Assembly (NCBI GenBank): GCA_001566295.1
Contig: KQ964258.1
Coordinates: forward strand, 434,001 to 498,000
DNA length: 64,000 bases
Direction: 5' to 3'
DNA from: Microdochium bolleyi
Taxonomy: Eukaryota > Ascomycota > Sordariomycetes > Xylariales > Microdochiaceae
Shown here in pieces: positions 1-10,639 of this stretch (its first letter is position 1; each line of letters begins with the position of its first letter). The notes beneath the pieces are model-generated. The model was given only the letters and a program-made list of their open reading frames with translations, was not told where the DNA came from and did no database searches. The position numbers and the translations under genes were made by a program.

Positions 1-2073
1 CTTGCGGCCTCAATGTCTCGCGAAACAACGGCAGCCATACCAAGGCCCGCGCGGCTCCGCGATGCAACCAGACGCACGGCGCCGAGAATCCCATGCATGC
101 ACTCGAAGCTCCATGATTACTATCCGCTACGACCGACTGTTCCCGCCGAAGACAAATCCTGGCAGGTGGGCCGATCGCGGCAGGCTGGCAGGCCGCCCAA
201 CCACGCACGATGATGCAGCGCGGTTGACAGGCTGTGGATCGCAGCATGCCATGCCAGACACCGCAGACCGGCCCAGACCGCGAGGCGCCACGAGGCACCT
301 CGTCCATCAGGCCATGTTGCTGCAGCCTCTGCTGACGGCCCTGCGCTGGCGCCGCAGCCAACCAGCCATCAACGGCCACTGATCCGGTGCCCCTGTCCAG
401 TCTCCTCCCTCACCTGAGCTCGTCTGCGGCAGAAACACCACAACGACCGACTTCTAATCATACGTCTGCGGTCCCGAGCCCATGTAGAGCGCCATGTCCG
501 GCTAGGCTCATCGATCCCTGTGAAGCACAATCAGTCTTGGCATCATCACTCGAGGAATCCTAGAAAGGATAATGATCCTGGGGTTGCAGTCCGTACTCGC
601 GCTCTTACGGAGTACGCGGCCATGCCGGCGCGGCGCCGCACTCGTGCCCTTGAAGACAGCAACCCCTGCGAGAGGCTTAGTGCCCCAAAGCTTATGACGC
701 TGGGGCCGCTCGAGGGCTAGACCTTCGAAGGCTTCTCGAGTCTTGCATGGGCCATTTCCCGGGCCTGACCACCAATTACATTCCTTCTGACCCCCGCGGA
801 AAACCACAAGCCATTGGTCAAGACTGTGGTTACTCAAGCCGTGGTTGCATTGCGATTCGGCTATTCCCTCCAAGAGGCACTCGAGCTTGGACCGTCGTCA
901 CCGAGCGCGGAATCATCATGCTTCCTTGCCGCAATGCTAGTGTCAACCAGTTCGTTAGCATACATGATGGGCCTCCACGCCACCCCAAGCTTTGCGTGTG
1001 AATCCAAGTAACGGATCTAGTCCCAAACTCCGGGACGGGCCAATGACACCTGCAGCGTGCTAGGAGGTTCCTCGATTAGGCATGTTCGTTAGACACATGG
1101 CAAGGCTCTGTCCACGCTCCGCGGGCAAGGTCGTCGTTTGATAACGTAACCTTTAAGTACCCCTGTATAAGCTTCCTACAGCAAGTCCACCCGCTCTTAC
1201 ATTGTCCGAGCCGTTCGTCCCAGATCCCTGCATGATGGCGCGCAGCAGATCTGCTCCCGCTCATACTGGTAGGCTGAACCAACTCTTCGGGCCCGTGTTG
1301 GCTGTGTCAAGCCAAGCTTTTCCAGCTAAGAAGACCACTCTTGCCAGGACCAAGCTAACACCTGGCCCCTCGCTCTTCAGATTTATGCTTCTGCAGCTTG
1401 TCACCGGAGCGACTGCCTGTTTCTATCTGGGATACGGATCATCGTGCTCTTCCCACGACCAAACTTCACCACTCACCACAACCCGAGTCGGCGGATCAGG
1501 GCTCTTGACGTTCCCCACGAGCATCGCACAACTATCAAAAGCGCCAAAAGCTGCTGACGTACGACAGTCCACCACAGAGGTCACAAACCACCGCGTTTCC
1601 ACGTTCAACATAACAAAATCCCCGGGGCTGTTCGGCACAATAGTCATCCCTCTGGCACTTCTTGTGGGACGGTTCTTGGACTCGCTTTGGGGAAGTCCTC
1701 AGTCGTGAGCTCTTCGCAGAGACTCTGACTGTTCTTGATTTGCTGCACCCAGGCTCATACGCGACAATCGCTACTGCTCAGGAGGCCCCGATAAGTCACG
1801 CGGGTATTAAGCAACTCGTTACCATTATTTCGTAGACTACAACGGCGCGTTCGCCATGCGCAAACCCTATTCGACAACAAGGCTATAGTTTGGATAGGAA
1901 TCTACCGAAGAAGCAGCAAAGCCCTCCCGTGCCATCGACGTCATTCCCACCATATTGCAAAGCTCCGCTCATCGAGCTCATGAGAGAGTGGAAGCAGAAG
2001 CAGCAACACAGTTTCGTTGGTTTGAATCGTTCTTGGCGGCACAGTGGTCCGCGTTCACGAGGATCTAAACGAT
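1..2073. other. Gene-poor region, no gene supported
   Basis: Open frames of up to about 168 codons occur here (for example 1202-1708, plus). None shows a domain, a convincing start or an intron pattern that would extend it. Short segments around 500-1020 are open in several frames on both strands, as expected in moderately GC-rich non-coding DNA. I saw no transposon terminal repeats or tRNA-like B box. Confidence 0.5.
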
Positions 2074-3381
2074 ATGTCAAGTCTGCGGGACCTGTTGCAC
2101 CCAACAGACGAATCCCCGTTCTCTAGCCCTGGCTCGGTGAACACGCCTATTCCAGGAAAGAGCGCGTCGTCGACTCCAATCACATACTTGACCATCGAGT
2201 ACATCCTAGACACCATTTGCCCGCACTGCTATATCGGACTCAGGAACCTCGAAAGCGCTATCACAACGTACAAAAACCGGCATCCAGACGTCGAATTTGA
2301 GGTTGTATGCACGCCGTTCATCTTGGACCCCGCACTTTACAGACCTGGTAAGTTCTTTCTCTTTATTACTTCAGCTCCCACAATCTCGGTATTTCAGTGG
2401 GCCGGTGGCTCGGATTTGCTTGAATACATGCGCTTCCCGCCTTATTCTCAAGCTGTCCTTACCTAGAATGCGCTACGTTCTTCCCTGGGTCTCGCCGTTT
2501 CAGCGCGTGCGTTGCCCTTTGGCGCATCGTGGAACAAGAAGGATCACCACTAACAACGTCTTCTGCATAGCTTACGAGAAAGGCATGTATGGATGGTGCC
2601 TACGTAACAGATCTCGAGTCCCTACTATGACGAATTGCTAACCAAGATTCCAGCCGGTATTCCGTTCCAGTGGACGCCCGGGTCTGGCTCAAGTCGCAGT
2701 TCACACATGCTTCTTCGTCTGGCATTAGAGGCATCGCCATCCTACGTACGAAGCACGCAGTTGACGAGGCACCAGGCAAGACCGACGAGGCAGTCATTGA
2801 AACTCAAGCAAGAGGATCTCGCCAAGCTCACAGCCCTGACCGCATCACAGATCGCGGAATCTGTGTCTTCCACCCGCACCCCAACACCAACGGCTCCTGG
2901 TACCGATGAAGCGCGGACACCACACCAAGGTGCATCATCACTTGATGAAACCTACTTCCGCAATTTGGTGGCGGCTTCTCCATACACCATGCCGTCCCCA
3001 GTGATGCTGCCCCAAGTACGCGGGCCGAACCTCCAGCTCTCGCTTGCTCTTGCCTTGTGTCGAGGGTATTTCGAGCACGACCTGAACATTTACGACAAGT
3101 CTGCACTTGTTGATGTCGCTGTTCGTGTTCTGGGCCTGTCAGAGGCGGAGATACGTTCATGTTTACAAAGCGAGGAATGGGCTCGACTCGTCGAGGTGCT
3201 CTCGATCGAGGCGAGAGCGCGCATCGAGCTACCTGGCACAACCGCATCGGCTCCTGCAATGATTTTTCAGAATCAATACCTCCACGCCGGCTGGACACAA
3301 ACCGAAGCCCTACTCGGCATTTTTGACGACCTGCGGGAAGGCAGACGTCCTAGGCGTGCAGCCTCTGCTGTGACACGATGA
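2074..3381 (+). pseudogene. DsbA/FrnE-family oxidoreductase, middle part disrupted
   Basis: The family is DSBA-like thioredoxin-fold oxidoreductases of the FrnE type. The N-terminal exon (2074-2347, start MSSLRD) holds the fold's first strand and the motif TICPHCYIG, so the CxxC pair is present as CPHC, as in bacterial DsbA. It ends at FILDPALYRP before a GTAAGT donor at 2348. A later segment in the same frame (about 2611-3381) resumes with YYDELLTKIPAGIPFQW, then a HRL-like SHMLLRLALEA, and the family C-terminus (LALCRGYFEHDLN; GWTQTEALLGIFDDLREG). Between them, family-like pieces lie in different frames: YEKGMYG in frame 2 near 2573, then DGAYVTDLES in frame 3 near 2592, then frame 1. The obvious acceptor at 2397 leads to a stop after about eight codons. 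About 90 unrelated residues also sit between SHMLLRLA and the C-terminal helices. I infer indel decay, though an unusual intron pattern is possible. Confidence 0.55.
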
Positions 3382-6300
3382 CGACACCGCTCCGCCTCAC
3401 CGATGTGAAAATGACAGCACAACCAATATGACGGATTGCAAGGCGAAGTATCTCGCGGTTTACTATGGCAGGGTCACCAAATTCGTTGCCGTGGGATTCA
3501 ATGCAATCCAATGTACAAAATGGGGAGGCAATGTCATGGATAGCCATGTTTGCGTCACGAACAGGTTCCCCTGTGCTGTTGAGGAACCTCATGCAGTCAT
3601 TGGACTGGCAACATGAGTGGCAAGCTGGAAACAAAACTGCCTACAAACGTACACACGACCCAATGGACACGACACTGGGCATGACGGACCACTGCCTCAC
3701 AAACGCGCTTAGTCATCCTTCAATGGTCAAGCTCTACTACGAGCCCGCAAAGATCATAGGATCTGCAACCCAAGCCGAGCAATATGGCACGGGAACACGA
3801 GACGGAGAAAACGACCTGTCCAGCAACAATACAAACGGTTTTCGATTCACAACCATGTATGATTGGACATGTTCAGCTTAATGTGAGCTTTCTCAATGCG
3901 TTGTTTTGCCAGCGCCCAGTTTAACAGGCCGACCTGTCTCCATAAGTCATGCCCACAGCCTCAACTGATTGGTGATTATGATATTTGGCGAGCAAGACAC
4001 AGGATGCACCAATTTGCCCGGCTTGTGCCTCACAGCTATTAGAACCCAGCTAACCGCAGAAAGTTTCTTTTCCATCGCTGTATGAGGCTGAGAGTCTCAC
4101 TCTATCACCAGAAGCTAGGGCATGTGTCCGATTGGTTTTTTGGGCGACCGGTGTATCACAGCGTTGGCACTGCAAAACTAGCATGAAGAGATTGCGAAGC
4201 GGGTGGCAAAATAGTCGACTCCAAGGCCACAAGATCGACACGCCCGTCAGCTGCCCAGCGAGGAACCCCCCATCGTTGAATTCACATGATGGCAAGATAT
4301 TCCATAAGGAGATCATCTGGTGGCCAAGAGAGCTCGCCGTCTACCCCTTGTTGACGCTAATGCAAGTCTCAGACGGGAGATCGACGTGGTCTCTCAGGAT
4401 GATCCCTGCCTTGATGGTCGCGTACCCCGACCCAAGGCGCCCGAGGAGTATGCTTGCCATGTGCCACGCGTGTCTCAGATTTAAACGTCAGCTGAAGAAG
4501 GAAGACTTCAGTGAAGTCACGCACGAAAAAAAGAAAAGATTGTTGGGCAGCAACAACGGAATATGCCGGACCTTAGACTAGCAGCTTCTCGCATTGTCTT
4601 TCCGTGTTAGGTTGCTGTAGCCGCTCTGCTGCAATGAGAGCAGCGACACTGGAATAACAAATCTAGAACGATGGCACACTGAATCACATCAGACCGGTCT
4701 TTTGGGCCGGTCAGTCAATACTGGTCTTCATAGGCTTTTGCTTCCTTTTCCCTACTAGTCGATGGCACCTCCCTTTTGTCTTCGGTGACCACCACTGTTC
4801 CCAATGCGTCCGATCGAATGTTGGTCCAGCCAAGGCAAGTTGAACCGGAGATCTTTTGTTGCTCAGCTGCGGGCAACTAACCCCCCTGCGCTCTCCTGCT
4901 GCTTTCTTCCCCCCCTCCGGCGCCCTGTTGCCCGTCCGTCCTGCATGTGGCGGGGGTTCCCCCCACGTGGCAAAGCCGATAGCCATGCCGCCGCCTGGTT
5001 TCTGTCGACGTCCTCGGAGCCGCAGCACTGGAGTTTTGTTTTTTCATCTCTGGTCTCTGGTCTCTGGTCTCGTATAGGACGAGAGTGGCGATCAGGACTG
5101 CGATGCGACCACTCTCGCTGCGCAGCGATTAGCTTGCGCGCGCGCGTCCTGTTCAGCCACCCCTTCTGCATGTGCTGAGCAGTGTTCAATCCGGTGTCGA
5201 ATCTTCTGATTCGCTTGGTTACGCGTAATGCATCACATTTGTACACAAGTCACTCATCCGTACGGGGTAGGTCCTGGTGTTTGCTCGACTCTTGGTGTCC
5301 GAGTTCTTTGCCTCCCACATTTGCTGGTAAGGATGATGAGTCACGTGAAGATGGTGAGCGCGGGAAAGTGTCTCGGAAGTTCGCTCATTGTGTGTTTCAT
5401 CATTGTTGCTGCTGCTGTTTGCCATGGTTATTCTCTGCGGGCATGTCGACGTGGAGGCTGTCCTGTTCTCCGTCCGTTCGCCACGGTGACATCACCAGGA
5501 TCCGTTCTGAGGATCGCGGTGAGCGGAGCGGGGGGGAGATGGACATGCGCTCGTGACGGTCTACCTGTGGGTTACTGACGCTCGCGTACCAACGGGCCAC
5601 CGGCTATTCCGATTGTGGTTCTGTTTGTTCAGCCTTGTGTCGCCCTGATTGCGGGACAATGAACGGCTTTTACTATTCGATCGTGATAGAGCGGATTGTG
5701 GACAGAGGATAGAGCGGCACGCGATAGGAAGAGAGAAAGGAGAGACGAGAAGTGAGGCAAGCAAGAAGGGAGGAACGTGTCATGGCTCGAGCAGCGGCTT
5801 TTCGGCAGGAAACTAGAAGTGTGATACTCTTCAAGGGGGAAACAAGTCTCGCACGCGCAGCTGACGTGTTACCGCACCGACGATTCCTATGGAAACGACT
5901 AACGATCGCCCTCGCCGCCTGGACGCCTTTGTGCAGGAGAACCACACAGGGCCCCTTTTGCGATTGATGCGTGCTCGTATCCAAAAGTCAAACCCGGCCG
6001 ACAAGGTACGACCCCTTGAGCTGACTAGGTACAGACCTGCGAGCTTAATCTTGAGGACGTGCATGTCTAGAGCATCTTGATAATGACCAAACGGACAAGA
6101 CGGCCGAGATGCTCCCTGGTTTCCTTTGCAGGCACGGGAAGCTACATCGGGTGACGCAGTCAGGAGCTTACTCAAGGCGGCTAAAAGGCCTGCAACAAGC
6201 ATTTCAATGTATTAGGATGCGGACAATTACGAAGATTATCGCAAATTGGCGACATTTACTTGAGACTCGCAAGGACATCTGCTCAGTGACTCTCGTGCTG

Positions 6301-7280
6301 AAAGTTGAACCCAACAGGGACGTGGTAATGATCAAACAATAACCAGCACCATTGAGCCGAGCCTATCATTCAGCAGTCTGTAGAGTGCTCGCGGGTATGT
6401 TGCCAGTCCGTGGGTGCAGACACGGAGAGCCCAAGCTGCTTGCACAGACCGACGGAAAGAAAACCTGCGGTGTGCTTCTGGCTTATTTTACTGGCCGCTC
6501 GACCTCAGCTCTGGGCCTGCGGATGCGTCCATTCGAGATGCGTGGTGGAGGGCCCGGAGACGAGAGGTCGGGGTGATGGGGACGCTCGCTGCCTTGGTTG
6601 CATTTTGCCGCGTGCTGACATGCATCATAAGCTGGGGGTGGGGAGGCGCGAGAGTGACAGCCTGGACGGGTCGGCCTGCCCAGACTTTATCCAGCAAGGC
6701 AGCTCGCTTTGTGTCTTGGCCAGATCTGCCCAGATTGTTCCTGAGACCCTTGCTGATATCGGGCTAGGAGCATCTCTTCAACGGCTATTAGCCCCTCCTC
6801 CACTGATGAGGACTGCGCCCCCGAGGCCACGGCTGCTGCACCCCAGGCCAATCGAGTCGCTGGCGGGAGAGGCCGCTAGCCTGGTGTCCGGGTGGCGTCG
6901 GCACGCCGCGCACAGCAGTCGACGCCCTTTTAGCCCGGACTGGACGGGCTGGGCCGGGTATTTCGAAAACGGAGGGCGGAGGGTGGCCCGCCGGGCCGGA
7001 GCCCACACGCCAGGCCGACCCCGGACTCCGTGTAAACTGGACGGCGGTGGCTCCCCCGCCATCTTACCCCGGATAGAGTGGCGACGCTGCAGAAAACAAC
7101 AGCGGCAGGGGTCCGGGGTGACGCAGGTCCAGGCGCGATGAGTCCCCGTCCCAGCGCCAGGGCCAGGGCCCGGCTGATCATTTGCACAGCCTGGCCCCGG
7201 CCGGACCGGACGCTCAATGTCCGCCAAGGGGCGAGTCCGAGTCTGCATTTACCCCGACACTGGCTAATTGATGTCGACAA
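3382..7280. other. Long intergenic region
   Basis: About 3.9 kb without a gene I can support. Frames of 138 codons (3465-3881), 149 codons (4132-4581) and 243 codons (6410-7141) are open but show no domain, no family motif and no consistent splice signals. The 6400-7250 part is GC-rich, which lengthens open frames by chance on both strands. The part nearest 7280 is probably the upstream region of the lactonase gene. Confidence 0.5.
5048..5068. repeat. 7-nt tandem repeat, three copies
   Basis: The unit CTCTGGT is present three times head to tail, followed by a partial fourth unit (CTC). It lies in intergenic DNA, and I see no function for it. Confidence 0.85.
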
Positions 7281-7287
7281 TATATAG
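7281..7287 (+). promoter_or_regulatory. Candidate TATA box of the lactonase gene
   Basis: The sequence TATATAG lies about 120 nt upstream of the ATG at 7407, a plausible distance for a fungal TATA element with a leader of about 90 nt. The leader that follows is pyrimidine-rich (CCTCTTGCTCGCC...), as in strongly expressed fungal genes. This is a positional inference only. Confidence 0.45.
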
Positions 7288-7406
7288 CCCAACCGCCGCC
7301 CGCTCCGTGACAGCCACCCCGGCCCTGCCTCTTGCTCGCCAGCAGCTCCTCGTTGCCAGTCCTGTCCAGTCTCCCACCACCAGCCTCACCTCTGCCCACC
7401 GCCACC

Positions 7407-8582
7407 ATGGTTGCCCTCTTCAAGACAACCGCCCTGATGGGCCTGTGCCTGCTGTCGCAGGTGCTCGGCGCCAAGCTGCTCGTGACGCACTTCTCGGGCC
7501 CGCTGTACACGCTCGACTTCAACGCCAACGCAAAGTCGCTCAAGGTCAGCTCCCAGACCAACGGCTGCGGCCAGATCCCCACCTGGCTGCACCTCGACAA
7601 GGACAGCCGCACCGTCTACTGCTTCGACGAGAGCTGGTACGGCTCCGGCGTCCTGTCCCAGTACACCCTCAAGTCCGACTCGTCCCTCTCCCTCGTCGCG
7701 TCGGCTGCCACCCCGGGCAACTCGGTCCACGGCTCCCTCTACGGCGGCAAGGACGGCAAGGGCTTCGTCGTCACCTCCGAGTACTCCCCCTCGACCATCA
7801 CGACCTACAAGCTGCCCATCACCGCCCAGTCCAAGCCCATCCAGACCCTGCAGTTCACCATGGCCGCCCCGGGCCCCCGCCCTGACCGCCAGGACAAGCC
7901 GCACCCGCACGCCGCCTTCACCGACCCCTCGGGCAAGTTCCTCGTCGTCCCGGACCTCGGCGCCGACCTCACCCGCATCTTCAAGATCGACGCCAACTCG
8001 GGCAAGCTCTCCGACTGCCCGGCCATCGCCTCCCTCCCCGCCGACGGCCCCCGCCACGGCGTGTTCCGCAAGAACGCCGCCGGCGCCCTCAAGTACTACA
8101 CCCTCAACGAGATCAGCTCCTCGGTCGGTGTCTACGACGTCACCTACCCTTCCTCCAGCTCGGGCTGCCTCTCCCTCAAGCTCGTCCAGACCCTGTCCAA
8201 CTACGGGCCCGGCAAGACCGGCCTGACCACCGAGAAGTCGGCCGAGATCCGCATCTCGGGCGACTACCTGTACGCCACCAACCGCAACGACCAGACCTTC
8301 GGCAAGGAGCAGGACAGCATCGCCATCTTCAAGATCGGCGCCGACGGCAAGCTCGCCTTCCAGGAGCTCACCAACGCCTACGGCTACTACCCGCGCAGCT
8401 TCAGCATCAACAAGGAGGGCACCTACGCCGCCATCGGCGGCCAGACCACCGCCAACGTCGCCATCGTCAAGCGCGACGGCGCCACCGGCAAGCTCGGCCC
8501 CCTCGTCGCCAACATCAACATCGCGCCCCGCGGCACCTACGGCGGCGAGGACGGCCTGAGCAGCGTCATCTGGGACGAGTAA
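7407..8582 (+). CDS. Secreted lactonase-family seven-bladed beta-propeller protein
   Basis: Intronless gene of 391 residues. I chose the ATG at 7407 because it sits in a GCCACCATGG context and opens a clear signal peptide (MVALFKTTALMGLCLLSQVLGA, cleavage near residue 22), so the product should be secreted. The rest fits the 6-phosphogluconolactonase / carboxy-cis,cis-muconate cyclase superfamily (Lactonase, PF10282). It has the conserved KPHPHAAFTDPSGKFLVVPD strand pair, GADLTRIFKID, a GPRHGVF motif and repeated blades ending at GGEDGLSSVIWDE. Fungal members of this secreted group have no firmly known substrate; cyclic ester or lactone hydrolysis is inferred from the family. Codon use is strongly biased to C-ending codons, unlike its neighbours, which suggests high expression. 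It stands alone, more than 1 kb from any other gene. Confidence 0.9.
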   Translation: MVALFKTTALMGLCLLSQVLGAKLLVTHFSGPLYTLDFNANAKSLKVSSQTNGCGQIPTWLHLDKDSRTVYCFDESWYGSGVLSQYTLKSDSSLSLVASAATPGNSVHGSLYGGKDGKGFVVTSEYSPSTITTYKLPITAQSKPIQTLQFTMAAPGPRPDRQDKPHPHAAFTDPSGKFLVVPDLGADLTRIFKIDANSGKLSDCPAIASLPADGPRHGVFRKNAAGALKYYTLNEISSSVGVYDVTYPSSSSGCLSLKLVQTLSNYGPGKTGLTTEKSAEIRISGDYLYATNRNDQTFGKEQDSIAIFKIGADGKLAFQELTNAYGYYPRSFSINKEGTYAAIGGQTTANVAIVKRDGATGKLGPLVANINIAPRGTYGGEDGLSSVIWDE

Positions 8583-10013
8583 GTGTTTTCTTCACCGTCT
8601 TGTTACATTTTCTATATATATATATTCTGTCCGCCGCAGTCACTTCTTGTACATGACTTTTGAGATTTTGTATGTGGCTCTCTGCTGCGAGAGGAAGCTG
8701 TTACATGAAAGGGGACAAACCCCACAGGGTGGGTGCCCCAAAATGGAAAGGAGAAAGAGACAAGAAAGAACCCAAAGAAAGAGCCGCATCGTACAAAAAG
8801 AGCAAGAGGAGGAGTGGGGCAGTGGTTGTATATACATTGGTTTCATGTTGATTATATGGCATATACGCGCACACACGTCTGTGTGTGTGGAGAGTCGATG
8901 GGAAATGTTTCCTTCTTGCTAACCAAAGGCCCGGTGCGTGTCCGTGCTGCAGGTGCTAAATGCATTCCTTTCCGTGGTGGAGCCCCCCCCTTCCGGAACA
9001 ACGACGACAACAGCGACGACAATAGCAACAACGGAGGCCGAGACCTGAAAGGCTTGTCTCGGACCGATGTCACCCACGGCAGGGGCCCTTGACTGCAGAT
9101 CAGACACCGACTGGACCTGAGTGGGATTTTCGAGTGGTTACAGCGCATGATGCAACTTTGCACTCTGGGACGCAACCTATGGGTTTATTCGAACCTGGGG
9201 GTGTCGAGGGTGTCCAAGGGTTGTGTGGAGCGCAGCGCTCGGAACGGGAGCCTCCGGAACTTCGCCTTGTTTGGATGTTTGAGCGGGGCGGGAATCGGGA
9301 TGTATGCTGTGTCGTAGCTTTTATGATCGACATCGCATACATGCAATATGTAATGTTTCAAATATACGAGTTAATTACTATCGACACTCTGATCTGCTCG
9401 CTGAGTGACCAACCACTTCACCTTATCACTGTGGAGCCCTCGCAGACGTGTCTTTGTATCTGGGAAGAGACGGGAATAGATATTCAAAGAGTTGCTGTCC
9501 CAGCCGGGTTGTGTGGTCGGCTGGGGGATCGGCCGGGGGAAGGCAATCTCGAACCTGGAAAGTCGAATCTTGCTCTGTGTGAGCATGAGGGTTTTGTTGA
9601 TGAGTCAGTCACGGACATACCCCAAGCCGTGGGTCGTGAAAGCTCAAGGTCTCTCCTTCACGGCTGAAGCGACCAGTCTTTTTGTGCTTTCTTGTTGTTG
9701 CTGTCTCGCCTGCTCATCTGCCTGTCTTTACTGCGTAATTGGGCCACGGAGTTTCGACCCGGAAATCATCAGACAGTGCGCAGAGTGTTGACCTCCACGC
9801 ACACAGTCATTCATAGCAGGATCTGTCTCAACCCTCCGGTCAATACACCATGTCCTTCAGGGTTCTCGAAATCCTCAGTCACCAGCCTAAGGGTACACAG
9901 AGCTGACCTCGACCAAGGCAACGCTGATAAATTTGTCCCAAAGATAAGTCACCGGAAGGGTGGTGTGACGGAAGCAACGTCGACATGTCTGGCTACAGAG
10001 ACATCGATAAGTC
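8583..10013. other. Intergenic region downstream of the lactonase gene
   Basis: Starts with the probable 3' UTR of the lactonase gene. A frame of 192 codons (9089-9667) is open but has no recognisable domain or good start, and I do not call it. Nothing else is supported. Confidence 0.5.
8613..8625. repeat. Short TA dinucleotide repeat in the 3' flank
   Basis: Six TA units beginning about 30 nt after the lactonase stop codon. Such TA-rich tracts resemble the efficiency elements of fungal poly(A) sites, so it may help 3' end formation; that is inference. Confidence 0.6.
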
Positions 10014-10526
10014 TCAGCGACTGCCTACCGTCTGGAACCCAGCACCAGCGCCACGTTCGTCGCGCAGCTGCTCGTACAGCCCTTCAATCATGGCCTCCAT
10101 CATCGCCCTGTGCTCCTGCTCCTCCAGGTCCTCGACAAAGGCGACAGAGCCAAAGTCACTCAGCACCACACCCCCACCAGAACCGTTGTCGTCCGGCCGC
10201 ACGAGGAACTTGTACCGGTTGCAGTCCCTCCGAACGAGCCCAACCTCCCGGCACAGTCGCCACAAGGCGGACCGGTACGCCTCGGCATCATTGGGCTCGG
10301 CGTGCCGGGCGCCTCCGGTAATCTCTTCCAGGAGAAGGCTAATCGCTCTGCCGTCATCATGGCATCCCTCGCGGATGTGGCCGAGGAAATCCGGCGCAAG
10401 CTGGGCCTGCTGCTCCGGTGGTGTCGCTGGCGGTGTTGCTCGAGAAATTAGGTAGGCCATTTCCCCCATCTCCATGTATTGGATCTCCCAGAGAACCGCG
10501 CGATCTTGACCATGACGAACTCGCAA
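10014..10526 (-). pseudogene. APH/protein-kinase-like fragment, frameshifted and degenerate
   Basis: The open frame encodes the second half of a fungal aminoglycoside-phosphotransferase-like kinase fold: a WEIQYMEMGEMAYLI segment, APDFLGHIREG, a lobe-linker-like ISLLLEEITGGARHA, a catalytic-loop equivalent VGLVRRDCNRYKFLV and VVLSDFGSVAF. Family members usually read HGD.NRYNF; here the His and the metal-binding Asn are replaced (RRD, NRYKF). The expected upstream part, CEFVMVKIARF, lies at about 10530-10496 in a different frame, so a frameshift separates it from WEIQYM. A stop closes that frame further upstream, and no ATG opens the main frame before MEMGEM. The fragment begins about 110 nt after the stop of the Clr5-domain gene on the same strand. 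I read it as a truncated, probably inactive copy. An undetected intron is the alternative. Confidence 0.5.
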
Positions 10527-10639
10527 GAAGGGCGGGTGCGGTTGTTTTAATCATCGCCGTTCCTAGACGCTGACGCCTCAAGCGATGCGGAGTCATGATC
10601 AGCTCGCCGCTAGGCACTTGCCGATCCACTCTCCTGATG

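Noticed and set aside
1202..1708. 168-codon plus-strand open frame
   Set aside because: No domain, biased composition typical of non-coding frames and no splice or start context support.
4132..4581. 149-codon plus-strand open frame
   Set aside because: No recognisable motif, and it overlaps open frames in other phases; chance is the simpler reading.
6410..7141. 243-codon plus-strand open frame in GC-rich DNA
   Set aside because: Composition is Pro/Arg/Gly-rich as expected when stops are rare by GC content, both strands are equally open, and no domain is seen.
7386..8057. Long minus-strand frame (223 codons) over the lactonase gene
   Set aside because: Mirror of a codon-biased gene (C-ending codons); its Gly/Val/Asp-rich product is a shadow.
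9180..9560. TCGAACCTGG sites resembling a reversed tRNA B box (GGTTCGA)
   Set aside because: The seventh to ninth positions and the flanks do not form a T-arm, and no A box lies at the right distance.
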